A stretch of 64,000 nt of DNA from positions 1,647,501 to 1,711,500 of the forward strand of contig NZ_CP132542.1 in assembly GCF_030845175.1 (NCBI RefSeq). The letters are read 5' to 3'. Positions within the stretch are counted from its first letter, which is position 1. Each line of letters starts with the position of its first letter. The notes under the pieces were generated by a model that was not told the DNA's origin, did not search any database, and saw only the letters and a list, made by a program, of their open reading frames with translations. The DNA comes from Coralliovum pocilloporae. GTDB lineage: Bacteria; Pseudomonadota; Alphaproteobacteria; Rhizobiales; Cohaesibacteraceae. The position numbers were made by a program, and so were the translations under genes. Of the stretch, positions 8,977-16,899 are shown in pieces.

Positions 8977-9015
8977 GCAGCGGTTTATCGCATGGCTCTC
9001 ATTAAAAACCGCTGC
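8977..9015. promoter_or_regulatory. Perfect 10-bp inverted repeat between importer and GlxA-type regulator
   Basis: GCAGCGGTTT (8977-8986) and AAACCGCTGC (9006-9015) are exact inverted copies with a 19-nt spacer. No T-run follows, so it is a poor intrinsic terminator. It lies 41 bp after the importer and about 100 bp before the AraC-type regulator start, a fitting place for a regulator-binding dyad. Function not shown. Confidence 0.45.
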
Positions 9016-9117
9016 TATGGTATACAGATCGAATCCTGCGGTTCAGTTGGCAGGGTCGTATGATTGCGGAGAAGCAGGTTTCATCTGCCGAGACTGAGGT
9101 GCCTCATATCATCGCCT

Positions 9118-10077
9118 ATGGCTTATTATCCTTTTACATTTGTTCTCACTCCCGGGTTTTCTTCGCTGTCGCTCAGCGCGTCCCTTGATGTGCTCAAATG
9201 GGCCAATGCCACCGTATCCACCCATTTATTCTGTTGGGAGTTTCTCTCCCCGGATGGGGAAGATGTTGCATCGGATACGGGTATTTCCATTCGTGTTGAC
9301 GGCCCTATGGAGAAGCTGCGGCAATCAACGCCCCGCGTTCTTGTGGTGATGAGCGGCGCAGAACATGTGAACGAGGATTATGAGGCTCAGCTGATCGGGT
9401 TCCTGAGGTCGGCAAATCGCCACGGCTCATTTGTCGGTGAAGTGGATGGGGGTGCCGGGTTGCTGGCACGGTCCGGTATTGATCGTTCCATCATGGCTTT
9501 GTGGCGTAACACTGTCTATGACCAGGCGATTTCTGATCTGGCACTGGCTGCCGAAACAACCCGCCGTTTTCCGCTCGATCGACCGATTTTTGCCTGTGAC
9601 AGCCTGCCGGACACATTTACGGCCTTTACTGAAATCGTCAGAACCATGGCCGGTGATGATGTGGCGAGACAGATCTATCATCGCCTGCACAGTGATGTGG
9701 GACTGAAGCGGCCACAGACCGCAGTGCAGCCGGAAGATAACCCGTCCCGGTCCGCCCGATCCAGAATGGTGGTGCGCGATGCAGTGACGCTGATGAAGCA
9801 CAATATTGAAGAACCGTGGAAAGTCAGCGAAATTGCAGAGGAGCTGAATGTCAGCACCCGTCAGCTTGAGCGTCAGTTTGATCGCTGGTTGCGGGTCAGC
9901 CCGGCACAGATCTATTCCCGCATGCGCCTTGAACATGCCCGCCAGCTGATCCAGGAAGGCCGGATGTCTCTCACCGAGATAGCGCTGGCCAGCGGCTACA
10001 AGTCCCATTCCAATTTCTCACAAGCCTTCCGTGCCTATTTCAATCAGCGGCCAGGCGATGTGATGCGGACAGGGTAA
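9118..10077 (+). CDS. GlxA-family transcriptional regulator (DJ-1/PfpI domain + AraC HTH)
   Basis: Regulator of 319 aa. Residues about 1-180 form a class-I glutaminase-amidotransferase-like (DJ-1/PfpI) sensor domain, with 'FTFVLTPGFSSLSLSASLDVL' at the start and 'GAGLLARSG' where the family has its dormant nucleophile elbow. Residues about 215-319 hold two AraC helix-turn-helix units ('VSEIAEELNVSTRQLERQF' and 'SLTEIALASGYKSHSNFSQAF'). Relatives control carnitine, betaine or arginine catabolism. ATG 9118 fits the family start, though the upstream ribosome site is poor; the frame stays open to a TTG at 9064. Its stop touches the stop of the convergent TetR gene. It may control the importer upstream (inference from position). 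Confidence 0.88.
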   Translation: MAYYPFTFVLTPGFSSLSLSASLDVLKWANATVSTHLFCWEFLSPDGEDVASDTGISIRVDGPMEKLRQSTPRVLVVMSGAEHVNEDYEAQLIGFLRSANRHGSFVGEVDGGAGLLARSGIDRSIMALWRNTVYDQAISDLALAAETTRRFPLDRPIFACDSLPDTFTAFTEIVRTMAGDDVARQIYHRLHSDVGLKRPQTAVQPEDNPSRSARSRMVVRDAVTLMKHNIEEPWKVSEIAEELNVSTRQLERQFDRWLRVSPAQIYSRMRLEHARQLIQEGRMSLTEIALASGYKSHSNFSQAFRAYFNQRPGDVMRTG

Positions 10078-10728
10078 TCAGTCTCTGCGCTGGATATAGC
10101 GTTTCGCAAAGGCGGGAATTTCTCCCGGCAGGGCCTCAATACCAGTAAATGATTTCAGATAGGCCGGGGTGTAGTGCATGCGGGTTTCAGGGGTCTCCCT
10201 GATGTCGAGTGCGTAATACCCGATCTGCATGAAATAGAGAACACGGGCCCGGATAAAGGCCTCGGTTGCTTCGTATTCATGGCGGAGGAAGATCTCCTTA
10301 ATCGCCTCGACACGCTCATTGTCGGCCTGATCCACAACATGTCTGACAGTGCCTGATCGCCGGGCCCACTCCCGGATTGCGAAATCAAGGCGCGGATTGA
10401 ACAGGTCCGGGTCAACCCAACAGGCGAACAGATTCAGGATCCCTTCGGTGACGGTTTCGGATGGCAGGCGGGATTGTTTCACGATTGCCTGGGTGTTTGA
10501 TGTGCGCCAGACATCGAGCAGTGTATCAAGCAGATCGGACCGGCTGTTGAAATACCAGTAGAAACTGGATCGCGAGACATCCAGGCGCTGGGCCAGGGAC
10601 AGCACACGCACTTTCTCCACACCGTCACTGATCAATGTGTCCAGTGCAATTCTGATCCAGTCGTCCCGCGTAGCCTTGGTGTGTGGAGCGGAAGGTGAGC
10701 TGCTTGATTTGTTGTCTTTGGGCTCCAT
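10078..10728 (-). CDS. TetR-family transcriptional regulator
   Basis: One-component regulator of 216 aa. Residues about 20-65 form the TetR helix-turn-helix with 'RVLSLAQRLDVSRSSFYWYF' (about 41-60), followed by an all-helical ligand domain that contains 'AIREWARRSGTVRHVVDQAD'. The first 18 residues are a polar, Ser/Lys-rich tail. Divergent from the LysR gene at 10880, so the shared 151-bp region probably carries operators for both. Ligand unknown. Confidence 0.9.
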   Translation of the reverse strand: MEPKDNKSSSSPSAPHTKATRDDWIRIALDTLISDGVEKVRVLSLAQRLDVSRSSFYWYFNSRSDLLDTLLDVWRTSNTQAIVKQSRLPSETVTEGILNLFACWVDPDLFNPRLDFAIREWARRSGTVRHVVDQADNERVEAIKEIFLRHEYEATEAFIRARVLYFMQIGYYALDIRETPETRMHYTPAYLKSFTGIEALPGEIPAFAKRYIQRRD

Positions 10729-10777
10729 GGCAGAACGTTAGTCGCGATGTGGGGAAAGGTCCAGAGCTTTGTCATTT

Positions 10778-10800
10778 TATCTTTTTGATAATTAAAGATA
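10778..10800. promoter_or_regulatory. Candidate operator between tetR-type and lysR-type genes
   Basis: TATCTTT (10778-10784) and AAAGATA (10794-10800) are exact 7-bp inverted arms with a 9-nt AT-rich spacer, centred in the divergent intergenic region. The dyad could be a TetR operator or a LysR box; either fits the position. Confidence 0.45.
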
Positions 10801-10879
10801 GAGTGTAGATAATTTCTCTGGACTAAAGAGATGGGCGCTGTGTAAGTCTTGATCAGTTTGCCGGGAGAATAAGTGTCCT

Positions 10880-11785
10880 ATGGATCTCAAGACCATTCAA
10901 ACCATTGTTGCGATTGCGGATCATGGATCTTTTGTGGAAGCCAGTGAGGCTGTTGGCCTGTCGCAATCTGCGGTCAGCCTGCGCATCAAGGCTCTGGAAG
11001 ACCGGCTTGGTGTGGCGCTGTTCGACCGATCCTGTCGCCCGCCTGTGCTGAATTCGGAAGGGCATGCCTTTGTTGCCAAGGCGCGCACCATTCTGGATAC
11101 CTGGCAGGATCTGATCGGCTCGTTCAGGCCCATGCCACGGGTGACCAGCCTTAATCTGGGCGCGGTTCCCACAACGGTCAGCGGCGCCTTGCCCGTTGCG
11201 CTGAACAGATTGAGGCAGGAGCAACCGCACCTCTCCATTCGCCTGGTATCCGCCCTGTCTGACAGGCTGGAGGAGATGGTGCTGAAGCAGGAACTGGACT
11301 GCGCCGTCGTCACCAAGGCATCTGTATCCTCACCGGATATCAAATGGCACACCATCGTGCGGGAGCCGCTGGTGGTGATCTCTCCATCCCACGTGACCGC
11401 AGACAGCGATGTGGATGCGCTCTCTGCAGCCCCCTATATCCGGTTTAACAGGCATACCTGGGCCGGACAGTTGATCGAGCAGGAACTGACCAGTCGGGCC
11501 TTAAAGCTGCGGGCTGCCATGGATGTGGACACGCTCGACGGTATTTCCCAGCTGGTGGCCAATGGCCTCGGAGTATCCGTTGTTCCCATCCGTCCGATCA
11601 ATAACCCGTTTCCGGATGGGGTAAAGGTCATGCCATTCGGCAGGCCACCGGTCTATCGAACAGTCGGGCTGATCGAACGGGCTGACAATCCGCGCGCCTC
11701 TCTGGTTTCTGTCCTGGTTGAGGCGCTGGAAAGTGCTGCAGCGTCCGTTTACGGCAAGGTTCAGGAACATGTTGATACCCCGTGA
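10880..11785 (+). CDS. LysR-family transcriptional regulator
   Basis: LysR-type regulator of 301 aa, standard length. The winged HTH is at about 1-60 ('FVEASEAVGLSQSAVSLRIK', about 18-37) and the inducer-binding domain follows from about residue 90. GGGAGAA lies about 10 nt before the ATG. It stands head to head with the TetR-type gene and 83 bp upstream of the class III CoA-transferase gene in the same direction, so the transferase gene is a likely target, although LysR targets are more often divergent. Confidence 0.92.
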   Translation: MDLKTIQTIVAIADHGSFVEASEAVGLSQSAVSLRIKALEDRLGVALFDRSCRPPVLNSEGHAFVAKARTILDTWQDLIGSFRPMPRVTSLNLGAVPTTVSGALPVALNRLRQEQPHLSIRLVSALSDRLEEMVLKQELDCAVVTKASVSSPDIKWHTIVREPLVVISPSHVTADSDVDALSAAPYIRFNRHTWAGQLIEQELTSRALKLRAAMDVDTLDGISQLVANGLGVSVVPIRPINNPFPDGVKVMPFGRPPVYRTVGLIERADNPRASLVSVLVEALESAAASVYGKVQEHVDTP

Positions 11786-11868
11786 TGGGGTTGAATGATA
11801 AGACCAGAGCCGGGCGTTGTTCGGCGAGGAACAGCTTGCTTTGGTAAAGGGCAGCAATGGAGGCATAT

Positions 11869-13050
11869 ATGGTTGGTCCGCTTGAGGGTGTTCGCGTTCT
11901 GGATCTGTCACGGATTCTTGCTGGCCCCACATGCACACAGCTTCTCGGGGATCTCGGGGCCGATGTGATCAAGATCGAAAGACCCGGCTCAGGGGATGAT
12001 ACCCGGAGCTGGGGCCCGCCATTTGTTACTGGAAAGGACGGAGAGCCGACGCGGGAAAGCGCCTATTATCTCTGCGCCAATCGCAACAAACGGTCGGTTG
12101 CCGTGGATATGGCATCCGAGGATGGCGCCCGGATGATTCGCGCCCTGGCCGCCAAGGCTGACGTGCTGATCGAGAATTTCAAAGTGGGCGGGCTCGCAAA
12201 ATACGGCCTCTCCTATGCTGATCTGAAGGATGAGTTCCCGGGGCTTGTCTATTGCTCAATCTCGGGATTCGGACAGACTGGTCCGAATGCGCACAAGGCC
12301 GGTTATGACGTTATGGCGCAGGGATATGGCGGTATCATGAGCCTGACCGGAGAGCCGGACGGTGCGCCAATGAAGGTGGCTGTCGGTATCGCTGATGTCA
12401 TGTGCGGCATGTACGCTTCGACGGCCATTCTTGCGGCGCTGAGACATCGGGACAGGACCGGGGAGGGACAGCATATCGATCTGGCCCTTGTGGATGCGCA
12501 GATTGCCTGGCTGATCAATGAGGGAACCAACACTCTGACCTCCGGACGCGATCCGATCCGGCGGGGCAACCAGCACCCCAACATCGTGCCCTATCAGGTG
12601 TTCGAGGTCGCGGACGGGCACGTGATTGTGGCCGTAGGAAATGACGCGCAATATGTCCGCTTCTGCGAGCTGATCGAACGACCGGATCTGGCAACCAATC
12701 CGGATTATGCCACCAATGCCAAACGGCTTGAAAATCGCGAGGCGCTGATTCCGATTATTGCCGACTGCCTCAAATCCATGACCCGCGATGCTCTGCTTGC
12801 AGGTCTTGAAGAACGGGGCGTTCCCGGCGGTCCGATCAATACTCTGTCTGATGTGTTCGCGTCCGATCAGGTCGAGGCCCGCGATATGAAGATCTCGGTG
12901 CCGCATCCGTTGGCCGAAGCAGGCAGTGTGGATCTGATCGGCAATCCGCTCAAGCTGTCAAAGACCCCGGTAAGTTATCGGCGCGCGCCTCCGACACTGG
13001 GGGAGCACACCGATGAAGTCATCCGTGAATGGCTGGAAGGGGATGGCTGA
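11869..13050 (+). CDS. CaiB/BaiF class III CoA-transferase
   Basis: Family III acyl-CoA transferase of 393 aa. It opens with the family's 'LEGVRVLDLSRILAGP' and 'LGDLGADVIKIERPGSGDDTR'; the catalytic Asp of the class is in the region 'GIADVMCGMYASTAILAAL' (about 180-198). It moves CoA between a donor such as succinyl-CoA and an acid such as carnitine, mesaconate or oxalate; the acid is not clear here. ATG 11869 is chosen because GGAGG at 11859-11863 overlaps the earlier ATG (11857) but is 5 nt from this one. With a serine cycle nearby, a role in C4/C5 dicarboxylate CoA exchange is possible but not shown. Confidence 0.9.
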   Translation: MVGPLEGVRVLDLSRILAGPTCTQLLGDLGADVIKIERPGSGDDTRSWGPPFVTGKDGEPTRESAYYLCANRNKRSVAVDMASEDGARMIRALAAKADVLIENFKVGGLAKYGLSYADLKDEFPGLVYCSISGFGQTGPNAHKAGYDVMAQGYGGIMSLTGEPDGAPMKVAVGIADVMCGMYASTAILAALRHRDRTGEGQHIDLALVDAQIAWLINEGTNTLTSGRDPIRRGNQHPNIVPYQVFEVADGHVIVAVGNDAQYVRFCELIERPDLATNPDYATNAKRLENREALIPIIADCLKSMTRDALLAGLEERGVPGGPINTLSDVFASDQVEARDMKISVPHPLAEAGSVDLIGNPLKLSKTPVSYRRAPPTLGEHTDEVIREWLEGDG

Positions 13051-13077
13051 CATCAAGTGACAAGAGCAACTCCGCCC

Positions 13078-13413
13078 TTATCCTTCACTCCAAACCGCCA
13101 TATTCGTGCCGCCTGGTTCACGGAACTCGAAACGTTGCCCGCCTGGGAAACTGAATATCTCTTTGGTTATGTGAGCGCCCGCTGCACAGAGTTGGGCGTA
13201 AGCAGCTTGAAGGTCATCGGTTTTAAGGACGATCAAGGGTGCCTTATTGCTGCTCCGTTCGATCCCGCCGCCTGTACCGGCGCCTTGAATGTCCCGATAA
13301 TCAGGGCCGTACTCGATAAATTCCCAACCGCAGGCTTTGGCGAAAAAGTCCTGCGTTGCTTCTAGTTCACTGCTGTAGAATTCGATGTAGTCGATTTTCA
13401 AGCTGGTCGTCAT
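13078..13413 (-). CDS. VOC-family (glyoxalase/bleomycin-resistance-like) protein
   Basis: Small protein of 111 aa with the beta-alpha-beta-beta-beta vicinal oxygen chelate fold: 'IDYIEFYSSELEATQDFFAKA' at the N-terminus and 'GGQRFEFREPGGTNMAVWSE' at the C-terminus, where 'F.F.EPGG' is typical. The start at 13413 (MTTSLKIDYIEF) is chosen over a longer TTG start. It is convergent with the CoA-transferase gene. The substrate of single-domain VOC proteins of this kind cannot be told from sequence; one of the usual metal ligands is not obvious. Confidence 0.8.
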   Translation of the reverse strand: MTTSLKIDYIEFYSSELEATQDFFAKACGWEFIEYGPDYRDIQGAGTGGGIERSSNKAPLIVLKTDDLQAAYAQLCAAGAHITKEIFSFPGGQRFEFREPGGTNMAVWSEG

Positions 13414-13600
13414 CTGTGTCTCGGAGTTACATTTCTTCAGTTTTGAACCTATGGATGACAATCCGAAATTACGACGATTTTATCGTCTAAATCTGCGTTA
13501 TCGGGATAGCACGACCAGAGCAGGCTCGGCATGATGGCAGCGGAGTAGCAAGCCGTGTATGCTCTTGATGGAGAGAGCAGGGCTGTGTGGAGGCATGTGA

Positions 13601-14227
13601 ATGACGGACCAATCCCGTCCGTGTGTTGTGATCGTGGACAAGAATCCTCTGGTTCTGTCCGGGTTGCAGGCGTTTATCGAACGTGATGGCCGTTTTGATG
13701 TGGTTGCAGCTTTGCCAACCGGACAGGCCTTTCTCGATCAGGTTGCAGATCTCACTTTCGATGTTGGTGTAATCGGCTGGTCCCTGTCTGATATGACGGG
13801 CGGTGATATTCTGGTGAAATGCAAAGCGCAGAGTGTTTCTGCGCGCCTGATGATCTATTCCGGTGAAAGCAGCCCCGATATTCTGCGTCAGGCGATTAAA
13901 CTGGGAGCCTTTGGTTTCTGCTCAAAGGGGGAAGATCCGGCAGATGTGCTGGATGCGATCAGTTCTGTGGCGCGGGGCCGTATGAGTTTCCCCTATGTGG
14001 ATATGGGCTCGGTTGCGGATGATCCCCTGACCCGCCTGACAGAGCGTGAACGTGAGTTGCTGGCAGCGCTGGCGGATGGCTGGACAAATGTCCAGATCGC
14101 CAGCCGGATTGGCATCTCCCAGAACACAGTCAAATACCATCTGAAGAATCTGTACGACAAGCTGGATGTCAAGAACCGGGCCATGGCCGTTGCCCTGTTC
14201 GTTGCCTCGGACAAGCGGTCCAGATAG
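13601..14227 (+). CDS. LuxR/NarL-type response regulator with a degenerate receiver domain
   Basis: Protein of 208 aa: receiver-like domain at about 8-125 and LuxR-type HTH at about 145-205 ('LTERERELLAALADGWTNVQIA', then 'IGISQNTVKYHLKNLYDKLDVKNR'). The receiver lacks key acid residues. The phospho-acceptor strand reads 'DVGVIGWSLSDMTGG', with Gly where the family has Asp. The acidic pair near the start reads 'VDKNPLVL' (D-K in place of D-D). The conserved Ser/Thr (LMIYSGE) and Lys (FCSKGED) remain. It is therefore probably not controlled by normal phosphorylation. No kinase gene is adjacent; the chemoreceptor gene follows after 150 bp. Confidence 0.9.
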   Translation: MTDQSRPCVVIVDKNPLVLSGLQAFIERDGRFDVVAALPTGQAFLDQVADLTFDVGVIGWSLSDMTGGDILVKCKAQSVSARLMIYSGESSPDILRQAIKLGAFGFCSKGEDPADVLDAISSVARGRMSFPYVDMGSVADDPLTRLTERERELLAALADGWTNVQIASRIGISQNTVKYHLKNLYDKLDVKNRAMAVALFVASDKRSR

Positions 14228-14274
14228 TCGCGATTGTTTATGGTCCAGAGGTGTTGGAAACAGTGCTTCTGAGA

Positions 14275-14329
14275 AGGGAAAATTAATATTGGCTGAGTTA
14301 ATCAGTTGGTTGAATATTCAATTTCCCCT
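14275..14329. promoter_or_regulatory. Imperfect long inverted repeat before chemoreceptor gene
   Basis: AGGGAAAATTAATATT (14275-14290) pairs with AATATTCAATTTCCCCT (14313-14329) apart from one mismatch and one bulged base, with a 22-nt spacer. It lies 50 bp before the chemoreceptor start and could be an operator or an mRNA leader hairpin. No T-run follows. Confidence 0.35.
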
Positions 14330-14378
14330 CTGAGCAGAAACTTCTTGCTCTGCTCATCACGGTAATATGTGAGTGATC

Positions 14379-16079
14379 ATGCCGCTTCTTAGCTCTCTCC
14401 AGTCGTTGCGCTTGTCGACTGTTTTCATTGCAATCTTCTCTGTATTCGCCGGATTGGTGGCCCTGTCCAGCTTTACGTCCTACCGGAGTCTGAGTGATGT
14501 GCAGGCGGGGGGAGAGGAGATATACAACAATTATCTCATCAGCATTGTGAACCTGTCCTCGGTCAGCATAGCGATAGACCGGCTTTATATTCTGCAGAAA
14601 TCACACATTATTGCGCCGAACGAGGCTGTCATGAACAGCCTTGAGCAGCAGATGGCAAAAGAGACTGATAAGGCAAAGAAAGCTCTCGAACAATTCAGGG
14701 TGACTTTGGATCCAGGTGAAGAGACCGAGAAGTTCAACAATGTTACTGACAAGTTCAGGGAGCTTCTGGCTCTCAACACGAAGATCGTGTCCCTGAGCCG
14801 TAACAACAATGATGATGTCGCTGATGAGATCAGCCGTTCGAGCTTCAATGACTTGTTCAACAGCCTGAGTGATCTCAATGGGCAGATGCTGCAGACCAAT
14901 ATTGATGGGGCTGGAGCGCTTGAAATTGAAAACATCAAGCATTTTGACGATGCTGTTTTCACGCAGGGCCTGATTGCCGCTGCGTCAATTCTGATCGTTC
15001 TCGCCGCATTTCTTGTTCTGCGCGCTGGTATTATCAAGCCGATTTCCCGGTTGACAGGGGCAATGGGGCGCCTCAGCAGAAACGACGTGGATTTCGAGAT
15101 CAAAGAGCTGGGCCGCAAGGATGAAGTTGGCGAGATGGCGTCCGCACTGGAAGTCTTCCGAGCCAACAAGATCGAGATGGACAGATTAGGCGAAGAGCAG
15201 TCTGCGTTGAAAGATCAGGCAGAGGCTGAGAAAAAGGCGGCCATGCACGGGTTGGCTGGCGAGTTTGATCAGAAGATCGGCGGTATCGTGACCTTGATAA
15301 GCAATGCGTCGACGGAGCTGAGCAGAACTGCCAGAAGCATGAATGATCGGTCAAGTGATACAAGTTCACGGGCTGTCGAGGTTACCAGTGCTGCGGAAGC
15401 GGCCTCGCAAAATGTTCAGGCTGTTGCATCCGCTGTTGAGGAAATGACGGTGACGATTGCTGAAATAAACGGCCGCGTTTCAGACTTTGCCAGCGCTTCA
15501 AGCAAGGCTGTTAGCGAGTTTGCTGTAACTGGCGAGCAGATGAAGGCGCTTGCCGGGATAGCAGAAAGCGTCGGGGCTGTGGTTGATATGATTTCCGCAA
15601 TTGCCGAACAGACCAATCTGCTGGCATTGAACGCGACAATCGAGGCTGCCCGGGCGGGCGAGGCTGGCAAAGGCTTTGCTGTTGTCGCAAATGAAGTAAA
15701 GTCACTGGCCACTCAGACCGGTAAGGCGACAGAAGAGATTTCGCGCCAGATTGAGGAAATGCAGGTGGCAGCACGGACTGCCATGGGGTCAATTGATTCT
15801 GTTGCGACTGTCATTGGCTCTCTTGATGAAACATCGGCTGCGATTGCCAGTACAATCGAGCAGCAAAGCGCTGCAACCAACGAGATCGCTAGCTCCGTTC
15901 AGGAAGCGGCGCGCAGCACCGAAATTGTTACGGGCAGTATCGCGAGGGTCTCTGAATCGTCCATCGAAACGGGACGTGAGTCTGATGATGTTTCTGCCAA
16001 GGCGAGCGAATTTGATACGAATTCACAGAGTCTGAAGTCTGAAGTTGACAGTTTCCTAGCGAAAATTCGGGCAGCCTGA
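14379..16079 (+). CDS. Methyl-accepting chemotaxis protein
   Basis: Chemoreceptor of 566 aa. TM1 is at about 14-36, a periplasmic four-helix-type sensor spans about 37-190, TM2 is at about 192-215, and a HAMP domain follows ('[19 protein letters not shown]'). The cytoplasmic signalling hairpin carries the conserved tip '[19 protein letters not shown]' and flanking methylation helices. There is no C-terminal CheR-binding pentapeptide. ATG 14379 is preferred to a GTG 6 nt earlier. No che genes are in the window, so this is an orphan receptor; the ligand is unknown. The preceding gene codes for the degenerate response regulator. Confidence 0.95.
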   Translation: MPLLSSLQSLRLSTVFIAIFSVFAGLVALSSFTSYRSLSDVQAGGEEIYNNYLISIVNLSSVSIAIDRLYILQKSHIIAPNEAVMNSLEQQMAKETDKAKKALEQFRVTLDPGEETEKFNNVTDKFRELLALNTKIVSLSRNNNDDVADEISRSSFNDLFNSLSDLNGQMLQTNIDGAGALEIENIKHFDDAVFTQGLIAAASILIVLAAFLVLRAGIIKPISRLTGAMGRLSRNDVDFEIKELGRKDEVGEMASALEVFRANKIEMDRLGEEQSALKDQAEAEKKAAMHGLAGEFDQKIGGIVTLISNASTELSRTARSMNDRSSDTSSRAVEVTSAAEAASQNVQAVASAVEEMTVTIAEINGRVSDFASASSKAVSEFAVTGEQMKALAGIAESVGAVVDMISAIAEQTNLLALNATIEAARAGEAGKGFAVVANEVKSLATQTGKATEEISRQIEEMQVAARTAMGSIDSVATVIGSLDETSAAIASTIEQQSAATNEIASSVQEAARSTEIVTGSIARVSESSIETGRESDDVSAKASEFDTNSQSLKSEVDSFLAKIRAA

Positions 16080-16112
16080 TAGAGGAGACTCATTGGCCCT
16101 GGAGTTTATGTG

Positions 16113-16724
16113 ATGGAAATCGATCACGTTGCGCTGTTTGTTCAGCAGGTTATTGAGCATTTCGAGAAAAGCGATCATCAGCTTTTGCGTGACTATGCAA
16201 TCAGGCTGAGTGCTGTTCCGCTGGAGGATGCGTCTGAGGGCAGTGAGCCCAACTGGCTGAAGAGCTGTGATGTGATTGATGATGTGGTGCTTCCCGATGC
16301 GACGCGCGCCATCCTTCAGGGTCTGAGGTCGGTTGCCGAGCTTCTGCCCTGGCATGAGGCGCCGGGCGAGGACGTGCCGGGCGGCCTTGCCGGACATCAT
16401 GCCTATACGGAGATTATTGGCCCGCATGGCCGCTGGCGAGCGGATCATTGTCGGTTCGGTGTCTTTGTGATTGACGCTGATATCCATTACCCGTTGCATC
16501 GGCATGAAGCCGATAAATTCTACTATTTTATTGGTGGTGGAGCCAAGGTATCAGTCATGCCCCTGCCTGGTCAGGACTTCTCAGCTGGCGATGTGGTGCA
16601 TGTGCCGTCCCGGACGTCACATGACACAACCACAGGGGCTGATCCTCTGATTGCGCTTTGGGGTTGGTGGGGTGACATCGACATTGGCAAATATGAGTTC
16701 TGTGAAGCACAGCCACAGGGGTAG
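16113..16724 (+). CDS. Cupin-domain protein resembling DMSP lyases (DddQ/DddW class)
   Basis: Protein of 203 aa with a helical N-terminal part and a C-terminal cupin. Cupin motif 1 is 'HYPLHRHEADKFYYFIGGGA' (about 128-147), giving H-x3-H-x-H, an acidic residue (Asp where DddQ-type enzymes have Glu) and a Tyr. Motif 2 is 'GDVVHVPSRTSHDTTT' with a further His. The preceding 'YTEIIGPHGRWRADHCRFGVFV' also recalls the DMSP lyase cupin family as I know it. That family cleaves dimethylsulfoniopropionate to DMS and acrylate. GGAG at 16101-16104 supports ATG 16113. The gene lies just before the serine-cycle block. The specific function is an inference; a general metal-dependent cupin isomerase or lyase is the safe call. 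Confidence 0.7.
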   Translation: MEIDHVALFVQQVIEHFEKSDHQLLRDYAIRLSAVPLEDASEGSEPNWLKSCDVIDDVVLPDATRAILQGLRSVAELLPWHEAPGEDVPGGLAGHHAYTEIIGPHGRWRADHCRFGVFVIDADIHYPLHRHEADKFYYFIGGGAKVSVMPLPGQDFSAGDVVHVPSRTSHDTTTGADPLIALWGWWGDIDIGKYEFCEAQPQG

Positions 16725-16899
16725 ATTGACCCACCCTGTCGGGTAGTCGCGGCGCGCACCACTGGGTAAATTCCCCTATCCGATTGGTCTGTATTTCCTC
16801 TCCGACCGGGTGTTGTTGAGAGCCGGATTTTTCTTCATTCTCTTGCGAAATGGTTAAGGCGGTATGTGATCCCGCCACAGGCTAAGCGCGGAGGATGAC

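Noticed and set aside
9060-9130. Possible frameshift at the start of the GlxA-type regulator
   Set aside because: An ATG at 9060 with a fair ribosome site opens another frame (MIAEKQVSS...), but the 9118 start already matches the family N-terminus, so no frameshift is needed.
13057-13365. Plus-strand reading frame opposite the VOC gene
   Set aside because: It is the shadow of the minus-strand VOC protein, which has clear family motifs.
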